A DNA stretch of 64,000 nucleotides from Mytilus californianus (taxonomy: Eukaryota > Mollusca > Bivalvia > Mytilida > Mytilidae). Position numbers and translations under genes: made by a program. Numbering within the stretch: position 1 is the first letter of the stretch; each line of letters opens with the position of its first letter. Positions 37,901-52,900 of the stretch are shown piece by piece. A model generated the notes under the pieces. The model saw only the letters and a list, made by a program, of their open reading frames with translations. It had not been told where the DNA came from and did no database searches. Location of the stretch: contig NW_026262593.1 of NCBI RefSeq assembly GCF_021869535.1, positions 55,417,318-55,481,317 of the forward strand. Direction: 5' to 3'.

Positions 37901-40900
37901 ATTTTGTAATAAGATACTGCAGATTGTGTTCTGTGATACCTATTGCATCTGAAGTACATATAGACAGAGATAGGTTTAAATATACGTTTCTATTATCATA
38001 AATTTAAAAATACACGTTATGAAAATTGCACACCTATCATTTAAAAAAAATATAATGACGTGCTACCTTTTTTTAATGTCTAATGTAGGTTTTGATTTAT
38101 AAAGATATATAACACGTGTGCATTTATATTTATAGAAAAGCCAGGATAAAGACAGCAATATGTGCAAGAATTTGAAGTTGAAAATTTTATCTGATAAATT
38201 AACGACAACTGACATTGACAAAATTAACAATTATTTGAGTAAGTAATTATTTGCCTGTTAGGCCACACAATTTTGATATCTAGTTCTTCGGTCATCTGCT
38301 TAAGGTGGCTAGGGTGTCTTCCTCCATCTTGGATTTTGAAGTAGCAGATAACAATTGGACTAGTTATTTAATGAAATGTGCAAATTTTGAGAGTAGTATG
38401 TAATTCATGTGTAAAACTTTTCAGGTTAATATAGAAAGTTATGTGTTTTATCATATTTATGGTGGATTTTCTATAAAACATATTATTTTTGTTTAATTAT
38501 TTTTTTTTAACTTTGCCACATAAGGGGAGACAACTCAAATAGTAGGGGAGATAACTCAGATAAAGTAATTTTTATAATAGAAAGTGTTGTGAATTTACCT
38601 ATTTTAATATGTAGCAAGAAAACAAGTCCGGTGACCCCATTTTTTCTTTTTCTTATCTGAAAGCATTTTGTAAGAGCTATCTTATCACATTTTATCTCAA
38701 AATGCTATAGTGTAGTTTTCTTTTTATCACACAAAATTTGATTTTCCATGCATAATCTATACAAAATCTGACAATTTTGCACAACTTAGCGTGAAAAAAG
38801 TCCGGTGACCCATACTTTTTATTATATTTTGGAAAAAAGCATGAAATAAAAACTACATTTTGACAAATTATTAAAACACTCTATGGATTTTAATGAAGAC
38901 CCCCCATCCACCTTAACACGATATTATGCGAGCCAATAACATTTTTGGCCCGTCTTTAAAACGAGTTTTTTCACTGTCGAATGCTCTACAAGAGAAGCGA
39001 GATATATTCATTTTTTTTTAATTGTGTAATTTAAAAAAGGTGTACACATGGGTGTCTGCATACAAAACCACGTTGTAAACAGCTGCTCTAATGCATACAG
39101 CTTGACTTATTGTTGTCTCTAACGAATCAGACTTTCATGTCTACTGTGCTTTCGATGACGTTTGGTATCTTTTCTTCAATCAATTTGGTGTCTGCTAGAC
39201 ATTTAGTCCAGTCGATTTGTGCAGATTTTAGGCAAAATTGCTCCGGTTGTGGTAAAAACATGAAATTTAACATAATAGTAGTATAGGTCATGGATAACAT
39301 TTTCAGCTATGAACCCACTCTGCAAGTCAAAACAAGCGGGAGCGGTGACCATTTTTAAAAAGGCGGACTTTAGATTTCTATAAAATACTTTAAAAATTCA
39401 TGAAAATTATATTAGTTAAGCTATTGACATGAAACCTGGTAAATAGAGTGACAATGCTTATACCATTTGCCATGTTGAACTAAATTTATGAAAATGTTAC
39501 CCATATTGAATGACGGCCATCTTGAAAAATCTTGAAATTTTTAAGCCAAGATAGGTCGAGCTCCAAATTCATACTTCGATGAAAATAAATCGTTTAGTTG
39601 ATATAGTTTATCTGAAAACAACTTTAAAAAAAACCTCCATTGCAGACATAGTGAGTATCATATCATACAAGTAATGTTATAAGGAAATCATCTGCTCAAA
39701 TTTTCTCAATTGACGTTATAAATCTCCCACAATAAATTAGCCAAATCACACAAATGCTCTCACTGTCTAAAATATCATTTCACATTCTCTTCCTCATTTA
39801 CACAGAGCAGTACAGTTTAATTCTGCCTTAACACATTTGCATCGTCCTTGGCAACCGTTTTCACTTTTACATTCACATCATATTAGTTTAGCGCAGAACT
39901 CACGCTTGGTGCAGCGATGTCCAGAATGGTTCCCATATAGTCCAGTCGATTTGTGAAACAATTATTTAGATGGTGCTAATGGCATCAAACTTTGCATAGA
40001 TTGAGTTTAGGTCATAGCAAACATTTATAGCTATGGACACATTTAGAAAATCAAAATGGATGCTTTGGGCGGCCGTTTTAATAGCCACAAGAAAATTGAT
40101 AAAACATGTAAAAAAAAATTTGAATTTAAAAAAAAAATAGGAAAAATAAATGGCTTTAACAATTTATCACAAATGACAAGGACTATCATCAAAGGACTTC
40201 AGATATTGAAGTATTGGAAGCCATCTTGAATGGTTGCCATTTTGAAAACAAGAATTTCCAATATATCATTAATGGTTATTTCAATTATTTTGCTATTAGC
40301 TTTATCCTAATGTTTTGATGTATTTACAACTAGTTTTGCAAATCATTGTTATAGGACTGTTGCTATTTATATTGGATATTCACCAAGTAGAAAAAATAAG
40401 TCATGCACATATTGACAAAATGAAGGTATCTAATACACAATTTCTTTTACTTACAGGTTTACATAAGTAACTTTTTAGAACAGAAAATCACGTAACATAT
40501 GACGACACTGTATCGGAAAGGGTCAAAATTGTAGATATCGAAAACACCCGAGCTGAAAAATCTAATGAACAAGTAGACTGGAAAGAATTTGTGATACGCC
40601 AACAGAAAACACATGTGGATCTACAATGCCCAACAGATAACAAAAGAACAGACATGGGCATTGTAGCTAGTTATCAGTCCTTTAATGCTAGAATACAAAG
40701 ATGTTGCATATTGAATTGGTTTCAATTTGAACAGTTGAATGAAGGCCATGGAATTGCAGAAACACTCCAGAATCACAAGGCAAAATGGCACAAAACATGT
40801 CAAACAAATTTTCAGATCTCAAAATATCTCCGATAAAACGAAAGCAAACTTCTGAAGTTGAAGATGAGTCAACGATTGAAAATACCAGTAAATTATCAGA

Positions 40901-43900
40901 AACAGTTGTGGTCAATCAAGAAGAACAATGACTGCATTGTGTATTTTCTGTGGTGATGTCTCTGACGATCTTCACGATGCATCGACATTTATAATCGACA
41001 AAAGAGTACGTGACTATGCACTTGAACAACAAGACACTGTTCTCTCAGCCAAACTAAGTGCTGTAATTTAATATCACAAGACGCCAAGAATCATGCTTAA
41101 TGTTTGATAAAACTTTGCAACAAGGCAGGTACGCAGAATCCAAAGACAAAGAAAGAAAGTCAGAAATCTGTCATCAATTGAATTTTGCTTACCGAATTGA
41201 TATAATACATCGACGGCTCACGATCAGGCACAGATATTGCGCCAATCTTCAAGCTTGCCGATCTCTCTAAATTGTACAGTAAACGCCTTGAGCAACTCGG
41301 AGATGTCATGGAAGGAAGAATTAATACATCGCATCTGAAAAATTGGATACTAGCTGACATAGTAGATCTGCAAGCACACAAGCAAGTTAGAGACGTGAAG
41401 AAGTTCTGAAATAGGCCACATCTTATAGTCGAGACGATGAAGGCATCATCATATCCAAAACAGCTAAAATAGTTCGAAAATATATGCTTGATACTAAGAA
41501 TAGCTTAAGAGGGACATTCAATGACAGTTATCAAAATGAATCGGTTCCACAGTGATAAGTTTCCTTAGTAAGAATGATACTAGGTGGGCCAAACATCGAG
41601 ACACGTGGCTCTCTATCTGAAGAGATATAAGTTGCAGTTGTATCCTTTTGATCACGTAAACCACAATTGAACTGTCATAGCTGGGAAATAGTTAATGTTT
41701 TCTGCGACTCAACAATAGTACTGGACTGTGTCGCAATGCTTGGTCCACCTAGTAACATTTTTACTTAGGAAACTAATGTATGTGGAACTGATTCATGTTG
41801 ACATCTGTCATCGGATGTCCCTGTAAAGCTATTCTTAGTATCAAGCATATCTCTTGGAACTATTTTAGCTACTTTGGCTATGAAGATGCTTTCTTCGTTG
41901 AAAATGAGGAGAATGTCTCTACCTTTCTTGTGTGCCCCCAGATCTGCTATGTCAGCTACTATCCAAATTTTCAGATACGTTGTATTAATCCTTCCTTCCA
42001 TGACAACTCCGATCTAATTCCATGAATAACAGATTCCTTGATTTCTTTCTTTGTCTTTGGATTCTGCCTTCTTGACTTGATGCAAAGTTTTATCAAACAT
42101 TAAGCATGATACTTGGCCTCTTGTGATATTAAATTTCAGCACTTAGTTTGGCTGAGAGAACAGTGTCTTGTTGTTATTTTACTGGTGTTTTCAATTGGTG
42201 ACTCATCTTCAACTTCAGCAGTGTGTTTTCTTTTTTCCGGACGAGATATAATCAGATATGAAATTTTGTTTCGACAGGATTTGTGCCATTTAGCCTTGTT
42301 ATACTGGAGTGTTTCTGGAATATCGCACCTTCTTTCCTGTCTATTTGTTCGTTAGGATATGCAGCTCCAGTGTTTTCGACATCTTCAATTTTGGTCCTTT
42401 TCGACACAGTGTGGTCATATATTACGTGATTTTCTGTTGTAAAATGTTACTTATGTAAACCTGTAAGTAAAAGAAATTATGTATAAGATACCTTCATTTC
42501 GTCAACATGTGCATGACTTATTTGACCACTTGGTGAATATCCAATATGAACAGTCCTATAACAATAATTTGCAAAACTAGTTATAAATGCATCAAAACAT
42601 TTGTATAAATTCAAATAGCAAAATAATAAAATTAGCCAATAATTATATATTTAATATATTGAAAATTCTTTTTTTTCGAATTGGCCACCATTCAAGATTA
42701 CCACCAGTACTTCAATATCTGAAGTCCTCGGATGATAGTCCTTTTCTTTAGTGATAAATATACCGCGTTTTATCAAAATTAGGAAAGCCATTTTTTTTCA
42801 TAATTTTTTACGAAGTGTTTTATTAATTTTTTGACGGCCATTTTAAAATGGCCACCCAGAGTAGCCATTTTGATTTTCTGGAATCGGTCCATAGCTATAA
42901 ATGTTTGTTATTACCTCGGCAAAGTTTGATGCTTTTAAGACTATCTGAACAATTTTTTCACAAATCGACTGGACTAATTTCTTATGTTTTCGCATGATTT
43001 AGAGAGCATAGAAACCACTGTTACTTCATTTGTATATGATAGATATATAGATAAAAAAAATTATTGTCATGTATATAAAAATAACGAGATGTATGATTGC
43101 CAATAAGATAACTATCCACCAGCGTTCAAATGATGTACGGCCTGCCAGAATGACAAAATCCCATACATAAAGTCAGCTTTAAAAGGGCCCCACATGAAAA
43201 ATATGAAACAATTCAAACAAGACAAATGAAGGCCTAATTTACAACAACCACGAATGACAGACTCCAGACTTTGGACAGCCACATAAAGAATGCGGCGGTG
43301 TTGCACATTTTTGTGAGCGCTTAATCCTCTCCTAACCTGGAACAGTGGTATAACAGCACAACATAAGGACAAACTATAAAATCAGTTACAAATGGCTTTA
43401 CTCAATAGATCGGTACGAAGCACAAATAAATCCCATCCAACTTAAAATCAATAGATACAACGATTCGATATAACAGTACTCGCAGTTACTGAAAACTAGT
43501 TCAAAGCGTATTATATCTAATTAATAAAATGTTTTTTCCCCCAGACTATCCGTACCAAAGGATTTTGTGTAAAGCCGTAATAGACAGTCTGACTTGTGCA
43601 ATAACAAAATATATGTGAACATTATGCATATGTAGGATCATGAATATTCATAACTATTACAACACATATTAAGTTATATTTTAATTTTTCAAAAACAAAA
43701 TCAATGTAAGTACCGATGAATTAAAAAAAAATTTAAATTTACTACGGTGTTAGATTAATAACCTTTTTAAAATAAACATCAAGGTAAAGATTAGGATGTG
43801 ATATATCTCGTTTTTCATTAGAATTTTACAGTTACTGCTCTGTTTATGGTCATCTACACTTTAGTGGTGAAGTTTAGATAAAATCCAGTGAAGGGTTTTA

Positions 43901-46900
43901 CAAGTGGTCGAACATATGTATATGTATAAACACATTTTCCCAATAAAGCAATTTAATATAAGTTGTTTTCATTCTCTGATAAATCTTGTTTGATTGCTAC
44001 CTTATGTCCAGGGGAATTTATTCTTGCTAATTCAGAATCAAACGAATGGGAGACTTGAATATTTCGTGATTTGTAACATAAAATGCTGCACAAGATATTT
44101 ATCTTCCATTTCTAGCTTCCAATGTATTCAAATATTCACTTGAAATTCCAGTTAATCAATTTAGATACACTTTCCGGACTCTATATTTTCCTTTTACAAC
44201 AAAAAAGCAGCAAATATTTTAAAAATCTTTAGCTTAACTAGAAGTCGTTGCAACAATGCATTTGTCATTTTTATGACGCGACGACCCCAAGATCATTCCT
44301 TAGAACATGTCGATACTTCTTTAATTTCACCTTCAAAACAAGGGTTTTGCTTTCATGACCCCAAAAAAAAATACTATCCGGGGCGTATGAGGTTTCATCA
44401 AAATATCATAATCTAATCATTTATTAGATACGCTTTCAAATTCCAAATCTAAACTACCAAAGAAATACAGGTTTTGTTCCTGTTGAAACAATGTTTGGTG
44501 ATGATGATGGTTATAGGCGAATTTTAATGTGTTTTTATCATCGAACGAAATATTCTATTTTTATCTACATGGGATATGTTGTCAACAGTTAAGCTTAGAA
44601 AGCACCTCAAAACCATTTTCTTACAAAAATTTGCCTATAAGGTAAATGTCAAGTTTAAATAACTTATCTATACTGGTCGAAGACCAGTTACCGTCAGTTA
44701 CCAGTTACTGTCACCTTGCATTATATGAGCTATTGGACGCATTGTGTAAATCTGACGTCCTCGCTTTTAGAAAACTAACCGTTTTTAGATAAAGTAATAC
44801 CAAATAGATATAAGAAGATGTGGTATGAGTGCCAATGAGACAACTCTCCATCCAAGTCACAATTTGTAAAAGTAAACCATTATAGGTCAAAGTACGGCCT
44901 TCAACACGGAGCCTTGGCTCACAACGAACAGCAAGTTATAAAGGGCCCCAAAAATGACTAGTGTAAAACCATTCAAACAGGAAAACCAACGGTCTAATCT
45001 ATATAAAAAACGAAAAACGAGAAACACTTATGAACCACATCCACAAACGACAACCACTGAACATCAGGTTCCTGACAAAGCTTACTTTGGACAAAATATT
45101 TCCCTCAAAGGGATTATAAATAAGGTTTTTTGAATTTAGAATCAAGTTATAAGATCCCCTTCAATGCATTGTTACTTTTCAGGTGACAGAAATTCGAGAT
45201 CAATTTTGATTGAGCGAGAGTCTGAGAGATTCGGAATTTTTTTACGAAATAACGATATTTTTGCTTCATTTGACAAACCTTCTTCTCTTTTTGCCTCAAA
45301 ATAACGAAATATGATAATAATTTTCAAATGAATAAATTGATTTATTATGACCTTTATTCAATGGTGACAACCAGTAGATTTATCCATGTTACACGGTTAT
45401 ACGAAAATAAACACATCTAATAAATCTTTTGCAAATATGATTCGAATGTGTTGTATATCAATCATTTTATCTTAAAGTTCCCCTTTCATGATTGATGATC
45501 AACGAAATATTTTGAATTTGCAGAAACATTAGAGACGAAGATAGATAATACAGACATAGCAATCAATGTGTCCGGTAGAAGCAACCTCGACCAATCAAAT
45601 GAAGAAAAGTCTGGAGGCAATGGTACTAGTTTTTCCATATTTAAAGACGCAAAATATTTTCTTTATATTATCAAATGCCTTGTTACAAAACTATTTTCTA
45701 ATCCCATCCAGCAATGTCCACAGTCAGTTTCTTTGATTCGGCCCCTACCAACTACTGTACACCTTGTGTAATGCCTTTTGATTGTTTGATATCGTTGACT
45801 GTATGATCTATTGCTTTATTTAGACCAATTTTTCAACAACAGCGTAGTAAATCTTTTTATTAAAATGTTTCAAATTAAGATGTTTCCCCATGTATTAGAA
45901 ATAAAATTCATATTGCATTTTATAGCACTCTTCAAATTGCGAATTCACTACATCCAACCGTCTATTGCAATATGCCTACTTTCGGCTTTGTCCGACTTTT
46001 ATTTCATCCGGACCACTCATTTGTGCCCCAGCTCTCAACTCAAATATCATTGAAAATATTAATCAATGCGTACTGTAGTTTTGCTTATGTTTAAGATAAA
46101 CCATTAAGGACGTTAACCCGATTGGGTGTATATGTTTTATACCAAGTTCCTTTGGTTAATGCAAAATGATAGATCTCAATACTTACGAAAGGAGGTCTTT
46201 CATCAGTTTGACATCATTTATATAAATGCAGGATATCCCATTATATTGAATATCATCTTTGTGTAAATATTAATATTTGATTTTCGTCGAGTTTTATCTT
46301 GGGTATTCGTGCGAGGCCAGGTGCTTCACAAGAAAAAAAATACAAGAAAAAATAGGAAACTAGCATTTACCCCGTTATTAAGATGATATAATTACGCAAT
46401 GAATAATTAGGAGTCAGGTTACTATCTTGATCTCATCAGTCATTTTGATTTCCAGAGAGTCATAGCCTTGTTTTATTCGCTCAAGGCAATATGATCTCTA
46501 ACTAAAGACTGAGATATAAAGAATACAATGATTTTCGCCTCTTCTGGACTACAAAATGATACATCTATATGTTTTAAAGTTATTTCTTAGTACGTCTCTC
46601 TCCTGACTCATCTTGAAAAGCTTACCGATACAATCTGCCTAAATGTAAGTAAAAACCGTAGACGCAGACATGTATGCTATGAATTGGGCGATTTCTTCGA
46701 TAGGAACCAGCCAAGTATCAAAGTTATCATAAAAAGTGCGAAACTTTTTCAAGGATCCTAATGCTATTCTATAAGTTTTCCAGGAGATGGAAGCCGTCTT
46801 TTAAACTTTCCAGATTTAAAAATCACACAAGGGCTTGCTGTGGAGCATAGTTTCCGGAACTTCTGAACTTGTTAAGAATTACGGTGATACAATTGTATTC

Positions 46901-49900
46901 CGATAGAAAGAGTAACCAGATCTTAAGTTCTTCTTTCATATCCCTTGTTACGCTAGTTCTGTGACGGGGCATACGTAAATTGCAAGTTGCATTAATCAAT
47001 CAACGACAAAATCCTCGAATCTGGACAATGCAAAATTAAGCACACCTATAAAGGATTGCAAGGAGGTCAATTTAAGCAAGATAAAAATGTTCTTTTTTCG
47101 GTTAGTCTCATAATCATTTTAATGGTTTCAAATTCTAAACAAAGGAATGTTAACACTTCAGTTAGTTTAACTGTCTTTTGTTCTATTAATGACATAACTT
47201 ACAAGATTTTTGAAATACCTTCAATTTGTCATGGCACTGTGAGGTTTGAGCTTCTCCGGCAAACAAAAGTCGTCCAAATAATGTAAAATATTATCGCTTT
47301 TAGATTTTTGTTGGACAAACCAATGCAACGCGGTAGAAAATTATTTAAAAAGCGCACTACTGTTGCTAGCGTCCATCGGAAGGCATTTTCAGAGTATTAT
47401 TGATTTTCAAATTTGAACTCCATTCGATCAAAATCACCGGGGGCTAGACTTTAGACACGGAAAGCCGATTTCATGTTGCACTTAAAAAGTAGCATGTTTT
47501 CCCCAATCTGTGAATCATATTCAATACGTCGTCAATGCTATTTTACAGAACAATATTGTTTGTCAATAAAGTCATTCACGGAATTCTGTAAAGAGAAGGA
47601 CAAATTATGAATCATCTTGAATTCGGATCTAGATTTTTTAAGGATAACCGAAAAGGGGGAAACCCGAAAGGTTGGGAACGGGTGTGTTAAAAAAGGACCA
47701 GCTACATTTCCCAATTTAATCCCTTCAGCGATGGCGGATCTCTGGCCAACAATTTTCTTTGGAATTTTTTTGAAAAGTACATCTCAGACCTGAATTCCGA
47801 ATAGGAGTCCTTGAATTGAGTCCCGTGCAATGCCTTGATGAGGGTAGTTGACTAGCGCTTTCTTAACTTCTTCGGCAACGTTCGATATTGATTTGCGAAT
47901 TACCTAGTGAATATAAATGCGTGTAACCTGCTTATAAGAAAAAAACAACCAACAATGCAATAAAATTTAACAGCAGTACAAAAACTACGCAAAACAGATC
48001 ATTTACGCTTGGCAAGCTGTAAAAGGATGAGTTCCATTACATTTCGGGCATTTATGAACAAATTTGCACTTTTTGCCAAATGTTCAATTACCCCTATTAA
48101 ATGCTGTGCATGTAAAGATGTTGGTTATATCCATTTGAAAGTCCTGTATTAAAAGAGGGACTTACAATAGGAGTAGAAACGCATAACATCCACAGTTTCA
48201 TGTCCCCATGAAAAAGACGGGGAGAGGGCTTTCCGTAATCGATACTGCTCATCATAATAAAATAAGCCTCCAGAGTAACCTCTTGAGGTTGCATTCTGAC
48301 TGTTTGTGTGTATTTGAAAAACTCAAGACCTTTGTTAGGCCATTTTTTCAACATTACACTACCGTAAATCATAAAGGTGGGTGTCCATTTATATCTACTT
48401 TTGATAGGACTATTCTTTTGATTGACTATGGACAAAACACCCCCTTTCACTACTAGTTCACTCTCTAAATTTAAATCGTTAACAAGGCTCCAAGTAGATT
48501 TCAAAAGTATATTCAGGTTAATAATACACACCATTCCATATTTTGTTTCTAACTTGACCGGAGTGTGAGATGAAACAAGATCAAAAACACTTGAAATATA
48601 TAAAAGGGATTTGTCTACTTAAAAACGAACTCTCTAAATTTAAATCGTTAACAAGGCTCCAAGTAGATTTCAAAAGTATATTCAGGTTAATAAACTCACC
48701 ATTCCATATTTTGTTTCTAACCTGACCGAAATGTGAGATAAAACAAGATCAAAAACACTTGAAATATATAAAAGGGATTTGTCTACTAAAAATCGAGTAT
48801 CAAAAGAACTAGAAAACGCTCCGGATCCTTGTGAATTAATTTGTGTTGATACATTCAACATATTAAGATTGTTGTTGGAAGGTATCTGCAAACTGCTACT
48901 ACCAGGTTGTGGAATCACTGGATCAGAGATGCTTTTTGAACTTTCAAGGGTGTTTTCCTCATTGAGGTGTGGTCTAACTTGTGGGTTCCTTTGTCAACTT
49001 ACCGATACCGTACCGATAGTATGCCCGACATTTGTTTTATTTCTTGGTTCTGAATCGTGATGGTTTTGGCTTTGATTAAGGATCCAGTGAAAGCCCTCCT
49101 GTTCATTAGAGTATGCAGTATTTGTCGGTTTATTGTATCCTGATAAGTTTGGCACCACCATTTGAAACTGGTACATTTTGTACAATCCTTGACGTAGTTA
49201 CTGGGATTGCAGCGTGTTTGCTTCGGGGTATTCGTAAATTCATGGCCGATGATTGTGTACGTGGTGCTGGTGTTGATTGCAACTGACCAGGTCGTCTCGA
49301 TTTGCTGTTTTTGGATTTATTGTCTGGTCCTGACTGCTGATATTCCTTTCTTTAAGGATTACGATGTCTTTTCGGAGGTTTCATATCATAAAGACAAACG
49401 GATGGCGTAGATTTTTTGACGATTTTGAAACTATGAAAAATCTGCAAGGGTAGCCAATGCAAGAGTAAATTTTCACTTGATATTAGTTGGAGAATCAAAA
49501 ACGGATCCGAATAATGCAAGTTACATTTACGGCTAATAAGAATATATAAATAAATTGGCTAATTTTATAAATGAGATAAACCGTATTATCCTTAACTGCA
49601 CATTCCGCTATATAGATGTTGTCCTCTCACTAAATAATTCAGAACTTGGTGACTATGCTATAATGGTTTACTTTTATAAATTGTAACTTGGATGGAGAGT
49701 TGTCTCATTGGCACTCACACCACATATTCCTATATCTATAAACGCATGTATCCCGTCTAACGAAAATAAAGGATACACAAGATAGAGTTAAGTCTGCCTC
49801 ATATCATAAATAACATTTATAATTAAAAGTGAGGGTCGATTGAGAACAAAATTTTAGGACAATAGAGATGATTAGCTTCCCAATTGTTAACTTACCATTT

Positions 49901-52900
49901 TTATGTAACAACATTCATGAAGCGCCTGCATATGGAGTATATATCTTCAAGTTGATACGATATTCCAGAGCAGATCAGTGACAGTAGTTGGTGTCGTCTT
50001 TTGTTCTGTCCAATTTTCTGGTAATATCTGTTATGACATGTTGTGTATTATCATCACATGCACGACGGAAAATCCAAATATGTTTTTCTGAAATTAAATC
50101 ATTCCACGGTATCGCAACGGATACGCTGTGTATACCTAATGTTTGACGATATAGCGGAAGTTTATTTTAAACCATTGGTTATATAATTGAATAGTGACAA
50201 AAAATTCATATTCAGATTATATGTTGCATTAGTTTACTGCAAATGTCAACTTACATTACAGTGTTTGCAGTAATGATTTTAACTTTGATCCCTCCGTATT
50301 TTATGTTGCTGCCTCTAGTCTGAAATGGCGTAAATGGCTGAAACTGTCTCATAAAAGATTTGTATAAATGTCAATTAGTATATAAATTGTAATCAATGCG
50401 GCACCTGACGGTAAGTTGTTACGAAATATACTTGTTATGAAAGAAAAGCGTTAGAGGATAAAACAGCAAACATTACTAAAAGAGAAGGAAATTAGAAAAA
50501 AATAATATACTTTGACATGCAAATACTTTCTTTAAAGAAAGTATAATTTAATTGAAACAATTATATACAGAGTTTATAAATTTTTTGACCAGATGATATT
50601 GATGTTTATATTCCTGTTTTGCTGCACCTTAAAGTACCACTCGGATGGAACAAAAATCAAATTATAGATGCAGTGAAGAAGATGCAAATACAGGGAACAT
50701 CTGACATGCCTATAAATATCAAATCAGTTTCTGAAGATCTTACCATTGTTGCTGATGTGTCAAGTAGCAGTTTGAGAGATAATCAAGAATTAAGTTCCAA
50801 AATTAAACAGGTCATTGCCAGTATTATGTCAGATACTGGTATCAATACCCAGGAGTCGGCTGTGGTTGATATTGATTTGGATATAGCGAATAACAAAGGT
50901 ATTTATTATATTCGTAAAAGTATGATTCATTTTATGAACTGATGTTTCTGTAATGTAATATAAATATGTGAACATGGATTCATTCAATTAACCTGGTTTC
51001 TTAGCTATTCTGTTCCAATGGTATTAATATACATCTGTCACACATTGAACATAATATAAAAGTTGTGTATGCTTAATATTCTTATTATTTCAATCAATAT
51101 CTTTAAGTTTCGAGATTGACTGGGATCGTCAGTTTACCTGCCGAACGTGGTGGTTATCTTGATTTTAACGTAATTGAATATTAAGGAATAAAACGATCAA
51201 TGAGGAAACCAATCAGGAATTCGATATTTTTTGTTACATTTACATAATTTAGTTACAACTTACTCGGCAACTACATTTAATCACAATGGCGTTATATATA
51301 CCCTCATCAAAACAGCATGTTTGAAATTAAAATACGTTTAGGTAAAAAGTCAAATAACAAAAATACCGAACTCCGAGGAAAATTCTAAACGGAAAGTCCT
51401 TAAGCAAATACAAAATCAAAAGCTCAAACACATCAAACGAGTGGATAACAACTGTCATATTCCTGACTTGGTACAGGCATTTTCTTATGTAGAAATGGTG
51501 GATTAAACCTGGTTTTATAGCTAGCTAAACCTCTCATTTGTATGACAGTCGCATAAAATTCCATTATATTGACAACTATATGTGAACAAAACAAACAGAC
51601 ATAATAGGTAAAAATGTCAAAAATAGGGGTACAGCAGTAAACATTGTGTTATAATCTTAATCACTATAAAAACAAGCAAATATGTCAACAAAGGTAAACA
51701 ACAAGGCATATAGACAAAGCACATAAGCAAAAACGAAAGACAAGAAAAATTTTACCATAGCACAATAATACAATGACGGGATGTACAAGTACTGAGCCAC
51801 GTCAAATTGATATTGCCAAGAATAGACTATACAGTAAAAGTAATAATTTACAAAGACAAATAAATGAATGGAACATTTCATTCATGCTAAATTAAATAAG
51901 AAGTTACATTTCCATATCATTCGAACGCGTTTACCAGTCGCGTAAAAAAAAAATAACAAAAATATTAACTCCCATGAAAATCCATACGATAAGTCCAATC
52001 ACAAATGACAAAATCAAAAGCTCAACAAATCAAACGAATGGCAAAACAACTGTAATACTCCTGACTTGGTACAGGCTTTACGTTATGTAAACAAATGTGG
52101 ATTAAACCTGGTTATAACTTAGATAGACCACTTCTGCTAACGCTTACTCGCTATGCGAATCCACAATCAGTCAAAAATATAACAACAGAAAATACATACA
52201 ATCAGTTGTAACAGAATTTGAGCGAGCCAGTTTTCGTATCTTTTAAGAATTGCTAAAATAACGACCTTAATCAAACTGCTATTGACGAATATGCACATTG
52301 TGATATATAGTATGTTTATCTTATCAGATATAAATTTTGTGCTGTGTGTATTGCTGTGTGTTTATCTAATCTACATTGGCTAGAGGTATAAGTGGATGGT
52401 GGAGATCTCGTAAACATGTTTAACCCCGCTGCATTTTTTACGCCTGTCCTAAGTCAGAAGCCACTGGCCTTTCTTAGTCTTGTATGTTTTTTTTTAATTC
52501 TAGTTCATTTATACGTTTTGGAGTTTAGTATGACGTCCATTTCACTGAACAAGTACACATTTTTAGCTCACCTGGCCCAAAAGGGCCGAGTGAGCTTTAC
52601 TTATCACTTGGTGACCGTCGTCATCGTTGTCCGTCGTCTGTCGTCGTCGTTGTTCGTCGTCTGTCGTCGTCGTCCGTTAATTTTTACAAGAATCTTCTCC
52701 TCTGAAACTTGGCCTAAATCATCCTTATGGTATCTAGTTTTAGAAATGTATCCGCTGACCCCACACTTTAATCAAGATGGCCGCCATGGCTAAAAATATA
52801 TGAAGATCTATCTGCCTTGAGATTTCCAGATGCATCAGACAACTTGCTGTTGGATTGCTGCCCCTGAATTGATAATTTTAATGAAATTTTGCAGTTTTTT

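Noticed and set aside
45181-45315. Phase-1 frame after TTACTTTTCAG encoding DRNSRSILIERESERFG and on to a stop
   Set aside because: It could be an alternative terminal exon after 38238, but nothing but the acceptor supports it and the better continuation is at 45524.
48779-49410. Plus-strand frames of 60-93 codons
   Set aside because: They are antisense to the DIRS gag-like region.
52392-52793. 133-codon frame on the plus strand
   Set aside because: It runs across three abutting repeats and a GTCGTC microsatellite; the translation only mirrors them.
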